Assembly: GCA_030428695.1 (NCBI GenBank) | Contig: JAUIEM010000173.1 | Location: 1-19,401 of the forward strand | Origin: a bacterium | Lineage (GTDB): Bacteria > Planctomycetota > J058 > JAJDCP01 | DNA length: 19,401 nt | Reading direction: 5' to 3' | Shown: one piece after another, positions 1-7,588 of the stretch | How positions within the stretch are numbered: the first letter of the stretch is position 1 | Layout: each line of letters starts with the position of its first letter | The notes under the pieces: model-generated | Told to the model about the DNA's origin: nothing | Database searches by the model: none | Seen by the model: the letters and a program-made list of their open reading frames with translations, nothing else | Translations under genes and position numbers: made by a program

Positions 1-115
1 GGGGTGTGCTGTGGGGAAGGTTCGCGCCTCCCTCGCGGCTCCCGATCCCGACTCTGATCGGAGGAAAACGGAAGGTGGGACCGGGTGGGACTCGGAGTCG
101 CAAACGGAATCGGCC
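1..115. other. Non-coding flank downstream of pmbA
   Basis: No convincing gene here. The minus-strand pmbA frame stops at 116-118, and the short plus-strand frames continue as antisense of pmbA, so I treat them as shadows. A small palindrome (GACTCGGAGTC, 90-100) has too short a loop to form a useful hairpin, and no T-run follows it, so I do not call a terminator. Confidence 0.5.
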
Positions 116-1462
116 CTACCCACTCCCCCCGATCGACAGGCTCGACACCAGCCACGACGGGGACCCCACGCCGCTCAGGCCGAAGTAGAGGTCGTCGGCG
201 ACGGCCTCGAGGCCGGCGAGGGTGGTGAGGATGTTGCCGCTGACGGTGAAGTTCTCGAGCGCCTGTCTGCGCTCCCCGGCCTCGAGCCAGTAGCCCTTGC
301 AGGGCGCGGAGAAGTCTCCGGAGGCGAGCTGGGTGCCGGCGTGCAGGCCCTCGATCTCGACGATCTCGACCGCCTGGGGATGGGCCGCGCGCAGCGATGC
401 AGGGGAGCTCTCGCCGGGGCGCACGTACAGGTTCGAGGCGGCGACCCCGAGGGTGCCGCGGACGGAGCGGCTCGCGTGGCCGGTGCTGGTGGCGCCGGCG
501 CGGCGGGCGGTCTTGGCGTTGTGCAGGTGGCTCTGGAAGACGCCGTCCTCGATCAGCGCGAGCAGCCGCGACGGGCAGCCCTCGTCGTCGAAGGGGCGGC
601 TCGCCCAGCCGCCCGGGCGCAGGGGGTCGTCGACGACGGTGACGTGGGGCGCGGCGATGGTCTCGCCGACGCGGCCGGGGCCGAGCACCGAGTGGCCCTC
701 CTGGGCGGCCTGGGCGCTGAACATGCGGCCGAAGGCCTCGAGCAGCTTGGTCGCGACGCGGTTCTCGAAGACGACCGGGTAGCTCCCGCTCTTCAGGCTG
801 CGCGCGTCGAGCAGGCCGCGGGCGCGGGCGACGGCGGTGCGCGCCATCTCTTCGGGGTCGAGCCCGGCGCCGTCGCGGCTGCGCCGGAACTCGAGGGCGG
901 TCTTCTTCTGCTCCCCGCGCCCGACCAGGGGGATGGTGTAGATGAAGGCGCTGCTGACCCGGTAGCGCGCGTCGAGCCCGCCGCTGCTGACCAGGCGCTG
1001 GAAGGCGGTGCCCTCGGCGTAGCCGACCTGGGGCACCGTGAGCACCTCCTCACTCGCCGCGCGGGTGGCGGCGTCGGAGGCGAGGGCCAGGGCGATCTTG
1101 TCGGCGACCGGCAGCTCTTCGAGGGCCGGGCTGAACAGGCCGAGGGCGTGCTCGGCGCCGCGGAAGCCCGCGCTCGTCACGGGCTCGGGATCGGCGACGA
1201 GCAGCGCGTTCTCGGCCGCCGCCCGCACCGTCGCGCGGACCGCCTCGGGCCCGAGGTCCTCGCTGTAGGCGTAGCCTTCCTGGCCGCCGCGCAGGGCGCG
1301 GACGGACAGTCCCCCGGTCTCCGACGACGAGAACTCGTCGACGGCGCCGTCGAACACCTTGATCGCGAGGTTGCGCCCGCCCTTGATCAGGACCTCGAGG
1401 CTCTCGAGGCCGAGCTTCCCGCCTTCCTCCAGCGCGACTTCGGCCGCGGCATCGGTCTGCAT
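116..1462 (-). CDS. pmbA: TldE/PmbA family protease subunit
   Basis: A 448-residue protein of the TldD/PmbA family, the non-catalytic partner (TldE/PmbA) of TldD. In known systems the TldD-TldE heterodimer is a cytoplasmic metalloprotease that digests unfolded peptides, for example in microcin B17 maturation and CcdA antitoxin turnover. The sequence has the family pattern: an N-terminal domain with 'LEVLIKGGRNLAIKVFDG' and 'YAYSEDLG', and a C-terminal beta-rich region with 'DDEGCPSRLLALIEDGVF' and 'FTVSGNIL'. It lacks the HExxxH zinc motif of its neighbour, as expected for PmbA. I chose ATG 1462 because GGGGAG lies 7 nt upstream; a GTG two codons earlier (1468) would sit almost on that site. 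It follows tldD by 12 bp, so the two are almost certainly co-transcribed and made together. Length is normal for the family (about 450). Confidence 0.93.
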   Translation of the reverse strand: MQTDAAAEVALEEGGKLGLESLEVLIKGGRNLAIKVFDGAVDEFSSSETGGLSVRALRGGQEGYAYSEDLGPEAVRATVRAAAENALLVADPEPVTSAGFRGAEHALGLFSPALEELPVADKIALALASDAATRAASEEVLTVPQVGYAEGTAFQRLVSSGGLDARYRVSSAFIYTIPLVGRGEQKKTALEFRRSRDGAGLDPEEMARTAVARARGLLDARSLKSGSYPVVFENRVATKLLEAFGRMFSAQAAQEGHSVLGPGRVGETIAAPHVTVVDDPLRPGGWASRPFDDEGCPSRLLALIEDGVFQSHLHNAKTARRAGATSTGHASRSVRGTLGVAASNLYVRPGESSPASLRAAHPQAVEIVEIEGLHAGTQLASGDFSAPCKGYWLEAGERRQALENFTVSGNILTTLAGLEAVADDLYFGLSGVGSPSWLVSSLSIGGSG

Positions 1463-1474
1463 CCCCACACTCCC

Positions 1475-2890
1475 CTACATCTGCATCTGGCCGCTGTCGG
1501 CCGCCTGGTCCCGGCCGCCGACCAGCAGGGCGGAGACCTTGATCGCGGGCTGTCCGACGGTGACCGGGACCATCCCCGACACCGAGCCGCACATCCCGAC
1601 CTCGTACTCGAGGCTGTCGCCGACGGCGGTGATCCGCGACAGCGAGACGGCGCCGTTGCCGATCAGCGTCGCGCCGCGCACCGGGCGGGTGATCTTCCCG
1701 TCCTCGATCAGGTAGCCCTCGCGCACCGAGAAGTTGTAGTCGCCGGTGCCGGGGACGACCGAGCCGCCGCCGAGCTTCTTCGCGAACAGCCCGCGCTCGA
1801 CCGACGCCACCATGTCCGTGAAGGGCGTCTCGTGGGCGGCGATGAAGGTGTTGCGCATGCGCGAGGCCGGGGCGAAGCGGTAGCTCTGGCGGCGGCCGCT
1901 GCCGGTGCGCGCGAAGCCGGTCTTCAGGCTGCCCATGCGGTCGACCATGTAGCTCTTGAGCACGCCGTCCTCGATCAGCACCGTGCGCTGGGTCGGCTCC
2001 CCCTCGTCGTCGACCGGCAGCGAGCCCCACAGGTTGCCGAGGGTCCCGTCGTCGATCGCGGTCACGCAGGGCTCGGCGACGCGCTCGCCGAGCTTGCCGA
2101 CGAAGGGCGAGGCGCCCTTGGCGATCGCGGTGGTCTCCAGGGGGTGGCCGCAGGCCTCGTGGAAGATCACGCCGCCGCTGCCCCGGCCGATGATCACCGG
2201 CATCTCGCCCATCGGCGGGTAGGCGGCGTCGACCATCGTCAGGGCGACCGCCGCCGAGCGCGCGGCGCAGACCGCCGGGTCGACGCTCTCGAAGAAGGCG
2301 AAGCCGCCCTGCTCGCCGGGGGAGTAGGTCATCGACTGCTTCTCGCCGTCCTTCTCGGCGGTCGCGGTGCAGACCAGGCGCACGTACTGGCGGGTGTGCT
2401 CGAGCAGCCGGCCCTCGGAGGTCGCGAGCTGGAAGCTGCGGGTCGCCTCGGCCATCGTCAGGTCGACCTGGGCGATCGCTTCCCCTTCCGCCCGGCAGGC
2501 CCGGTCGATCGCGACCAGCAGGGGCAGCTTCGCGCGCTTGCCGACCGTCTCCAGCGGAGCGATCTCCAGCGCCGGGACGAGGTCGCGCAGCAGCTTCACG
2601 GGCGCGCTCTCGGGCCGCGCGGGCTCGGCGGCGGCGACCAGGCGGGCGAGGCGCACCAGGGCGTCCTCGGACAGGTCGTTGGTGTAGCCGTAGATGGAGC
2701 GCTGGCCGTAGAAGACGCGGATCCCCGCGCCGCAGTCGCGGCCGTCCACGGCCTTGTCGACCCGGCTGTCGAGGAAGTTCAGCGAGGAGCGGCGGCTCTT
2801 CTCGATGAACACGTCGGCGTAGTCGGCGCCGCGGCCCATCGCCGCGTCGATCACCTTCTCGAGCAGGGTCGCTTCCAGGGTCGTGGTCAT
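1475..2890 (-). CDS. tldD: TldD metalloprotease (catalytic subunit)
   Basis: A 471-residue TldD, the zinc-bearing subunit of the TldD-TldE peptidase. The zinc motif HEACGH is at residues 244-249 (H244, E245, H249). The third expected ligand, a cysteine in 'GMCGSVSGMVPVTVGQP', is C434, matching the GxCG cysteine near the C terminus of E. coli TldD, so the site looks intact. Other family signatures are 'VDDEGEPTQRTVLIEDGVL' and 'PASRMRNTFIAAHE'. Start: ATG 2890 has GGAGGG about 5 nt upstream and overlaps the stop of the upstream gene as ATGA, implying translational coupling. An in-frame extension to 3052 exists but is antisense-like and lies wholly inside the upstream gene. The protein is cytoplasmic by family; the substrate here is unknown. 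pmbA follows directly. Confidence 0.95.
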   Translation of the reverse strand: MTTTLEATLLEKVIDAAMGRGADYADVFIEKSRRSSLNFLDSRVDKAVDGRDCGAGIRVFYGQRSIYGYTNDLSEDALVRLARLVAAAEPARPESAPVKLLRDLVPALEIAPLETVGKRAKLPLLVAIDRACRAEGEAIAQVDLTMAEATRSFQLATSEGRLLEHTRQYVRLVCTATAEKDGEKQSMTYSPGEQGGFAFFESVDPAVCAARSAAVALTMVDAAYPPMGEMPVIIGRGSGGVIFHEACGHPLETTAIAKGASPFVGKLGERVAEPCVTAIDDGTLGNLWGSLPVDDEGEPTQRTVLIEDGVLKSYMVDRMGSLKTGFARTGSGRRQSYRFAPASRMRNTFIAAHETPFTDMVASVERGLFAKKLGGGSVVPGTGDYNFSVREGYLIEDGKITRPVRGATLIGNGAVSLSRITAVGDSLEYEVGMCGSVSGMVPVTVGQPAIKVSALLVGGRDQAADSGQMQM

Positions 2891-3789
2891 CGGCTCCCTC
2901 CGTCGAGCAGCGCTTCGTCGCCGGGTTGGTTGCGGTTCCAGTAGTCGAGGAACATGTCTTTGCGCAGCCGGTATTCCTCCCCGGCTTCGTTCGACCAGAC
3001 GATCAGCGTGCGCAGGGCGTCGTCGGCGAAGGCCCAGGACTCGCGGCCCCACGGGGTCTCGAGCACGACTGTGCGCACCGCCCGGACGCTGCCGTCGGTC
3101 AGGGTCTCGCTGCCGGTGTCGAGCGCGACGACCTCAGCGGTGCCGACCGTGTAGCGCGGCTTGTGGCTGAGCAGGGGGGCGGCGAGGCGGAAGCTGTCGC
3201 CGACCTCGAGCTGCGTGAGCCGTTGGCGCAGGAACAGGGGCAGCTCGTCCGCGGTGATCGGCAGCTCGGCCGTGGGGATGCTCCGGGCGCTGCTGCCTTC
3301 CCCGGGGAAGTAGTTCGAGATGCGCAGTGTGGCCTCGTCCCCCCGGCGCTCGAGCTCGACGAAGCTGCCGCCGCACCACTCCTGGCTGGTCGCGACGAGC
3401 TTGTGCAGCGCGGCGGTGTCGCGGTGGACGAAGACGCTCGCCATCTGCCGGTACTCGTAGGTGCCGGTGCGGGTGCTGCGGAGGAGGTTCATCTTCATCA
3501 CGGGAAGAACGTCCGGCGCGTCCGGATCGGTCGCCTTGACCAGGCGCTCGGGGTCGAAGGCCTCGCGGACGGTGATCATCTCCATCGTGCTCGGCACCAG
3601 CTGCCCGTACTTCAGGCGCTGGCCTTCGTACAGGCACACCTGGGCGAGCCCATGGTCCCAGGTCTCCAGCCGCAGCCAGCCGTCCCCGGCCGGGACCGGC
3701 GGGGGCTGATCGCGCAGTCCCCCGACGATCAGCACCAGGCCGACCAGCCAGAGGGCGAAGCAGCCCATGTGCAGCCAGGGTTTCCTCAT
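2887..3789 (-). CDS. Membrane-anchored SQEWCG-motif protein, unknown function
   Basis: A 300-residue protein with an N-terminal signal anchor (hydrophobic about residues 10-24, after MRKPWLHMG) and then a soluble, probably extracytoplasmic domain. There is no proper lipobox. The middle contains 'YGQLVPSTMEM', 'VLPVMKMNLLRSTRTGTYEY' and 'ATSQEWCGGSFVEL' (SQEWCG at 135-140). From memory this resembles an uncharacterised family common in Bacteroidetes, sometimes mislabelled as septum formation inhibitor; that link is recollection, not a search. Start: ATG 3789 has GGAGG 6-9 nt upstream and lies 15 nt beyond the predicted transcription start; the in-frame GTG at 3804 would contain that ribosome-binding site. 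The stop overlaps tldD (ATGA), so this is the first gene of a tldD-pmbA operon. Function is unknown. Confidence 0.85.
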   Translation of the reverse strand: MRKPWLHMGCFALWLVGLVLIVGGLRDQPPPVPAGDGWLRLETWDHGLAQVCLYEGQRLKYGQLVPSTMEMITVREAFDPERLVKATDPDAPDVLPVMKMNLLRSTRTGTYEYRQMASVFVHRDTAALHKLVATSQEWCGGSFVELERRGDEATLRISNYFPGEGSSARSIPTAELPITADELPLFLRQRLTQLEVGDSFRLAAPLLSHKPRYTVGTAEVVALDTGSETLTDGSVRAVRTVVLETPWGRESWAFADDALRTLIVWSNEAGEEYRLRKDMFLDYWNRNQPGDEALLDGGSR

Positions 3790-3810
3790 CGGGGCGTCCT
3801 CCACACCCCG

Positions 3811-3838
3811 ATTGTAGCCGCTCCTCGATGGCGGTAAA
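3811..3838 (-). promoter_or_regulatory. Predicted sigma70-type promoter of the SQEWCG-tldD-pmbA operon
   Basis: On the minus strand, TTTACC (3838-3833) and TACAAT (3816-3811) are separated by 16 bp. TACAAT matches the -10 consensus at 5 of 6 positions. The implied transcript starts near 3804, leaving a short leader that contains the GGAGG site for ATG 3789. Confidence 0.55.
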
Positions 3839-3869
3839 GACCTGTACGCCCCGGCTCTCCAGGTTCGGT

Positions 3870-3898
3870 TTGGCGTGCCGTGCCAAGGGCGGTACAGT
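3870..3898 (+). promoter_or_regulatory. Predicted sigma70-type promoter of the five-gene stress cassette
   Basis: TTGGCG (3870-3875) and TACAGT (3893-3898) are separated by exactly 17 bp, each with 4 of 6 consensus positions. The -35 and spacer are overlapped by an inverted repeat, TTGGC-7 nt-GCCAA (3870-3886), which could be a small operator. The leader to ATG 3927 is about 20-25 nt. This promoter does not overlap the divergent one at 3811-3838. Confidence 0.5.
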
Positions 3899-3926
3899 GT
3901 GTGGACTCGCGCTTTGGGGGACGGGG

Positions 3927-6647
3927 ATGACAGCGCTCGCGGTCGTCACGCGACAGACCGACATCGAGGCCTTTCTCCACTGGGCCTGCCGCTTTGCCCG
4001 TGGCGAGAGCTACGACCTCAGCGTGCTGGTGCTCGAGTACGGCGATCCCGCCAAGGCGGACAAGATCCCCCTCGACAAGGAGAGCTCCAACCCGCTGGTC
4101 AACCGCGTCCGCAAGTTCGCCTCCAGCCTGCCCTGCGAGGTGCGGCTGTTGCACCGCAAGGACCGCAAGCTCCACCGCGCGACCCTCGAGGTCGCGGCCG
4201 ACCTCGGGGCGAAGCTGCTGGTCGTCGCCGAGGCGCTGTCCCGCCACGACAAGAACACCCAGGTCTGGCGCCAGAAGGTGCTCGAGCGCGCGAACTGCGA
4301 GGTCGTGCTGATGCGGCCGGGCAGCGACAGCGGGCGCCGCTGCCGCAAGGTGCTGGTGCCCGTCGGCGGCGGTCCGCACGCGCGCTCGGCCCTGCGCCTG
4401 TGCCGCAACATGGTCAAGCTGGTCCACGACGGCAAAGAGGAGCAGGAGTCCCCGCCCGAGAAGCCCGCGGCCGAGGTCGAGGCGACCCCGGCCGCCGAAG
4501 GCACGGCAGCAGCGCCGGAGGCCGAGGCTCCGCAGCAGGAGGCCGGCGCGGCGGAGGCGCCGAAGGGGGGCGCGGAGGAGACTCTGCCGACGGAAGCGGC
4601 CCCCGCGGCCGAAGCGGCGGAGGCGGCCCCCGTAACCGAGGCGGCCCCGGCGGCGGAGGAGGCCGGGCAGACGGACGCCTCGTCGCCGGAGGAGTGCCCC
4701 GAGGAGACCAAGCGCAACGCCTATGTCAGCGCGCTGTACGTCGAGCCGGACATCGGCGAGACCTCGGTCGACGTCGGCATCCGCATGATCGAGAAGACGA
4801 TGCGCAAGGCCGGGCTCGACCCCCTCGACCCGCTGATCGTGCCGCGGGTCAAGCTCGCCGACTCGCCCCTCGACGGCATCGCCGATGTCGCCAGCGAGGG
4901 CTTCGACCTGGTGATGGTCGGCGCCTCCGAGCGCGGGCCCCTGCGGCGCATCCTGTTCGGCACCGTGCCGGAGAGCCTGATGCGCCGCGAGGGCGGCACC
5001 GCGGTCGCGGTCATCCGCCAACAGAAACCCTGGCGCCACCGCATGCGCATGGCGCTCGAGCTGTTCCTGATGCGGCGGGTTCCGCAGCTGAGCCGCGACG
5101 AGCGCATCGACGTCTCGACCCGGCTGCAGGACGGCTCCCGCGGCGACTTCGATTTCTACATGCTGACCGGCCTGGCGACGGCGATCGCCGCCCTGGGCCT
5201 GCTCCAGAACTCCGCCGCGGTCGTGATCGGCGCGATGCTCGTCGCGCCCCTGATGACCCCGATGATCGGGGCCGGACTCGGCATCGTGCAGGGCAACCCC
5301 TTCCTCGCGCGCACCTCGGCCCGCAGCATCTTCTACGGCTTCGTGCTCGCGCTCGGCATCGGCCTGCTCTCCGGGTTGGTGTCGCGGGCCATCGGCCACG
5401 ACCCGAACCTCGAGATCGGCCTGAACCAGCAGCTGATGGCGCGCGGGAACCCGGGGGTGCTCGACTTCTTCGTCGCCTTCATCTCCGGCTTCGCGGCGGC
5501 CTACGCCAACGCCCGGGCGGGGTTGTCGAGCTCCTTACCCGGGGTCGCGATCGCGGCGGCGCTGGTGCCGCCGATCGCGACCGGCGGCATCGCGATGGCC
5601 TACGGACGCTTCGGGGTCTCCCAGGGCGCGATCACGCTGTTCGTCACCAACCTGGTCCTGATCATCCTCGGCGCCGCCCTGTCGCTGTTCAGCCTCGGCA
5701 TCCGCAGCAACCAGGAGCAGCGGCGCAGGGTCTGGTCGCAGCGCGTCGTCCTCGTGTTGTTGATCGCGGCGGTCGTGCTGTTCTTCTGGCTCGGCTCCGC
5801 GCTGCTGGCCCGGTACTTCCCGAGCGACGCCAAGCCGTGGTGGGAGCCGGCCGAGCGCCAGCTCGAGGTCGCCGACAGCCTCGAGATCGAGCTCCTGTAC
5901 GCGTCCGATCCGGGCCTGCGCTTCGCGCTGATTCCCGCCGGCAGCTTCCAGATGGGGGATGCCGACGGCCGCGTAGACGAGGCGCCGGTCCACACCGTGC
6001 GGCTGACGCGCAGCTTCTACCTCGCGGCGACCGAGGTGACCCAGGAGCAGTTCCGCGCGGTGATGGGGCTCGACCCCTCCCACACCGACGGGGCGCGGCG
6101 ACCGGTCGAGAACGTGACCTGGTTCGAGGCGGTGCGCTTCTGCAACCGCCTGTCCGAGCTCGAAGGCCTCGAGCCGGTCTACGCGATCCGCGGCCAGTCG
6201 GTCAGCTTCCTCGGGCTCGACAAGTCCGGCTACCGGCTGCCGACCGAGGCCGAGTGGGAGTACGCCTGCCGCGCGGGCTCCACCGGACCCTGGGCGACCG
6301 AGGACAGCCTCAGCGTGCAGCTCGCCAACTGTCTCGGCGTGGGAGAGGGACAGACCGAGGCGGTCGGCAGCTTCGCGCCGAACGCCTGGGGCCTGTACGA
6401 CATGCACGGCAACGTCCGGGAGTGGTGCTGGGACTGGAAGGAGACCTACACCGCCGGCGTGTGGACCGATCCGACCGGCGCCTACCCCGGCGAGAGCGAG
6501 TGGCGGGCCGTGCGCGGCGGCGGCTTCGAGGACGCGCCGCTCGACTGCCGCTCGGCGCGCCGCTTCGCCCTGCAGCCGGTCGACGACGGGCGCCCGGTCG
6601 CGCGCTGGGACCTCGGCTTCCGGCCGGCCCGGACGGCGGTGGACTGA
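3927..6647 (+). CDS. Fusion protein: USP domains + DUF389 membrane core + SUMF1/FGE domain
   Basis: A 906-residue multidomain protein. Residues 1-130 form a UspA-like alpha/beta domain. A second USP domain starts at about 140 ('KVLVPVGGGPHARSALRLC'), is interrupted by an Ala/Glu/Pro-rich segment (171-262), and resumes to 364 with a nucleotide-loop motif 'GASERGPLRRILFGT' (332-346). Residues 410-625 are a hydrophobic DUF389 core with several membrane spans ('NSAAVVIGAMLVAPLMTPMIG', then 'AALVPPIATGG'). Residues 664-904 form a SUMF1/FGE-type domain: 'IPAGSFQMGD', 'YRLPTEAEWEYACR', 'DMHGNVREWCWDW', 'VRGGGF'. The first of the two catalytic cysteines of true formylglycine-generating enzymes is replaced (D869); only C874 remains, so catalysis is unlikely and binding is more plausible. 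Start ATG 3927 follows a G-rich site (GGGGGACGGGG); the 33-codon upstream extension runs through the promoter. It leads an operon with 25 bp to the next gene. Confidence 0.85.
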   Translation: MTALAVVTRQTDIEAFLHWACRFARGESYDLSVLVLEYGDPAKADKIPLDKESSNPLVNRVRKFASSLPCEVRLLHRKDRKLHRATLEVAADLGAKLLVVAEALSRHDKNTQVWRQKVLERANCEVVLMRPGSDSGRRCRKVLVPVGGGPHARSALRLCRNMVKLVHDGKEEQESPPEKPAAEVEATPAAEGTAAAPEAEAPQQEAGAAEAPKGGAEETLPTEAAPAAEAAEAAPVTEAAPAAEEAGQTDASSPEECPEETKRNAYVSALYVEPDIGETSVDVGIRMIEKTMRKAGLDPLDPLIVPRVKLADSPLDGIADVASEGFDLVMVGASERGPLRRILFGTVPESLMRREGGTAVAVIRQQKPWRHRMRMALELFLMRRVPQLSRDERIDVSTRLQDGSRGDFDFYMLTGLATAIAALGLLQNSAAVVIGAMLVAPLMTPMIGAGLGIVQGNPFLARTSARSIFYGFVLALGIGLLSGLVSRAIGHDPNLEIGLNQQLMARGNPGVLDFFVAFISGFAAAYANARAGLSSSLPGVAIAAALVPPIATGGIAMAYGRFGVSQGAITLFVTNLVLIILGAALSLFSLGIRSNQEQRRRVWSQRVVLVLLIAAVVLFFWLGSALLARYFPSDAKPWWEPAERQLEVADSLEIELLYASDPGLRFALIPAGSFQMGDADGRVDEAPVHTVRLTRSFYLAATEVTQEQFRAVMGLDPSHTDGARRPVENVTWFEAVRFCNRLSELEGLEPVYAIRGQSVSFLGLDKSGYRLPTEAEWEYACRAGSTGPWATEDSLSVQLANCLGVGEGQTEAVGSFAPNAWGLYDMHGNVREWCWDWKETYTAGVWTDPTGAYPGESEWRAVRGGGFEDAPLDCRSARRFALQPVDDGRPVARWDLGFRPARTAVD

Positions 6648-6672
6648 GCCTTCCCGAAGATCTGGAGGAAGC

Positions 6673-7572
6673 ATGGACGCGCGCGCCCTCGACGAGTTCG
6701 AGACCCTGTTCGAGCAGGCGGTGGAACCCGCCGTCGCGATCGAGCCGGTCAGCTGGCAGACCGTCCTGGTCGGCCTCGACGGCTCCCCGCGCAGCGAGGC
6801 CGCCCTGGCCGCCGGGCTGGCCCTGGCGCGGCGCGAGCAGCTGCCCCTGCGGCTGCTCGCGCCGGTTCCGCCCGGGGAAGCGCGCGAACCGCGCGAGCGG
6901 CAGCTGCGCGCGGCCCTGAAGACCGCGGAAGAGGCCGGGGTCGCGGCCGAGGGAGCGTGCGCCGAGGGCGCCCCCGCCGCGCTGCTGATCGCCGCGCTCG
7001 AGAGCTGCTCGCTGCTCGCCCTGCCCGCCCCCTTCGGCAGCCCGCCCCAGGCCGACAGCCTCGGGACGGTGATCGACAGCGTGCTGACCGCGACCGACAC
7101 GCCGCTGCTGCTGTGCAAGCAGGCGCTGCCCGCGCCGGAGCGGCTGTTCGCGCGGCTGATCGTCTACGTGCCCGACGGCTTCGAGGTCGGCCCGCACTTC
7201 TCGATTCCGTTCGCGCTGGTCGCTCCGGACGGGGTCCTCGACCTCGTGCACATCGTCGACAGCGCGCAGATCGCCCACGTCGCGGCGGCCCTCGAGCTCG
7301 GGGGCACCACCCCCGAAGAGCTGCAGCGCGGCCTGGAGCAGCGCATGCAGAAGCTGCTCGGCCAGGCGGTCGAGCGCGTGTCCGGAGCTTCCTACGAGGC
7401 CCGCAGCCGGGTGGTGAGCGGCGAGCCCCTCGCCTGGCTCGCCCTGCACCTCCTGAACGAGCGCGCCTCGCTGCTGGTCGTCGACAGCGAGACCCGCAAG
7501 GGCGTGCCGGTGCCGGCGGAGTCCTACGCGGTGATCAAGCAGGTCGCCGGCGTGCCGATCCTGGTGCTGTGA
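6673..7572 (+). CDS. Tandem universal stress protein (UspA-like)
   Basis: A 299-residue soluble protein with two UspA-like domains. Domain 1 spans about residues 28-150, opening with 'TVLVGLDGSPRSEAALAAGL', and its nucleotide-loop region is only partly conserved ('FGSPPQADSLGTVIDSVL', 121-138). Domain 2 spans about 155-299 ('RLFARLIVYVPDGFEV' to 'VAGVPILVL') and lacks the G-x2-G-x9-G(S/T) loop, so it probably does not bind ATP in the classical way. USPs generally bind ATP or act as regulators under stress; which applies here is not visible. Start ATG 6673 has GGAGG about 5 nt upstream. It is 25 bp after the DUF389 fusion gene and 16 bp before the permease gene, so it is probably co-expressed with both and may be a cytoplasmic partner of the USP domains in the first protein. 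Confidence 0.85.
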   Translation: MDARALDEFETLFEQAVEPAVAIEPVSWQTVLVGLDGSPRSEAALAAGLALARREQLPLRLLAPVPPGEAREPRERQLRAALKTAEEAGVAAEGACAEGAPAALLIAALESCSLLALPAPFGSPPQADSLGTVIDSVLTATDTPLLLCKQALPAPERLFARLIVYVPDGFEVGPHFSIPFALVAPDGVLDLVHIVDSAQIAHVAAALELGGTTPEELQRGLEQRMQKLLGQAVERVSGASYEARSRVVSGEPLAWLALHLLNERASLLVVDSETRKGVPVPAESYAVIKQVAGVPILVL

Positions 7573-7588
7573 GCCCGCTGGAGGAACG

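Noticed and set aside
11..2944. Very long plus-strand open frame (977 codons) antisense to tldD-pmbA
   Set aside because: It has no recognisable domain, is Ala/Arg/Gly/Asp-rich in the manner of GC-rich antisense frames, and lies opposite two well-conserved genes.
3870..3890. Sigma54-type promoter before the DUF389 fusion gene
   Set aside because: GG and GC elements are separated by 8 nt instead of 10, and a well-spaced sigma70-type pair fits the same DNA better.
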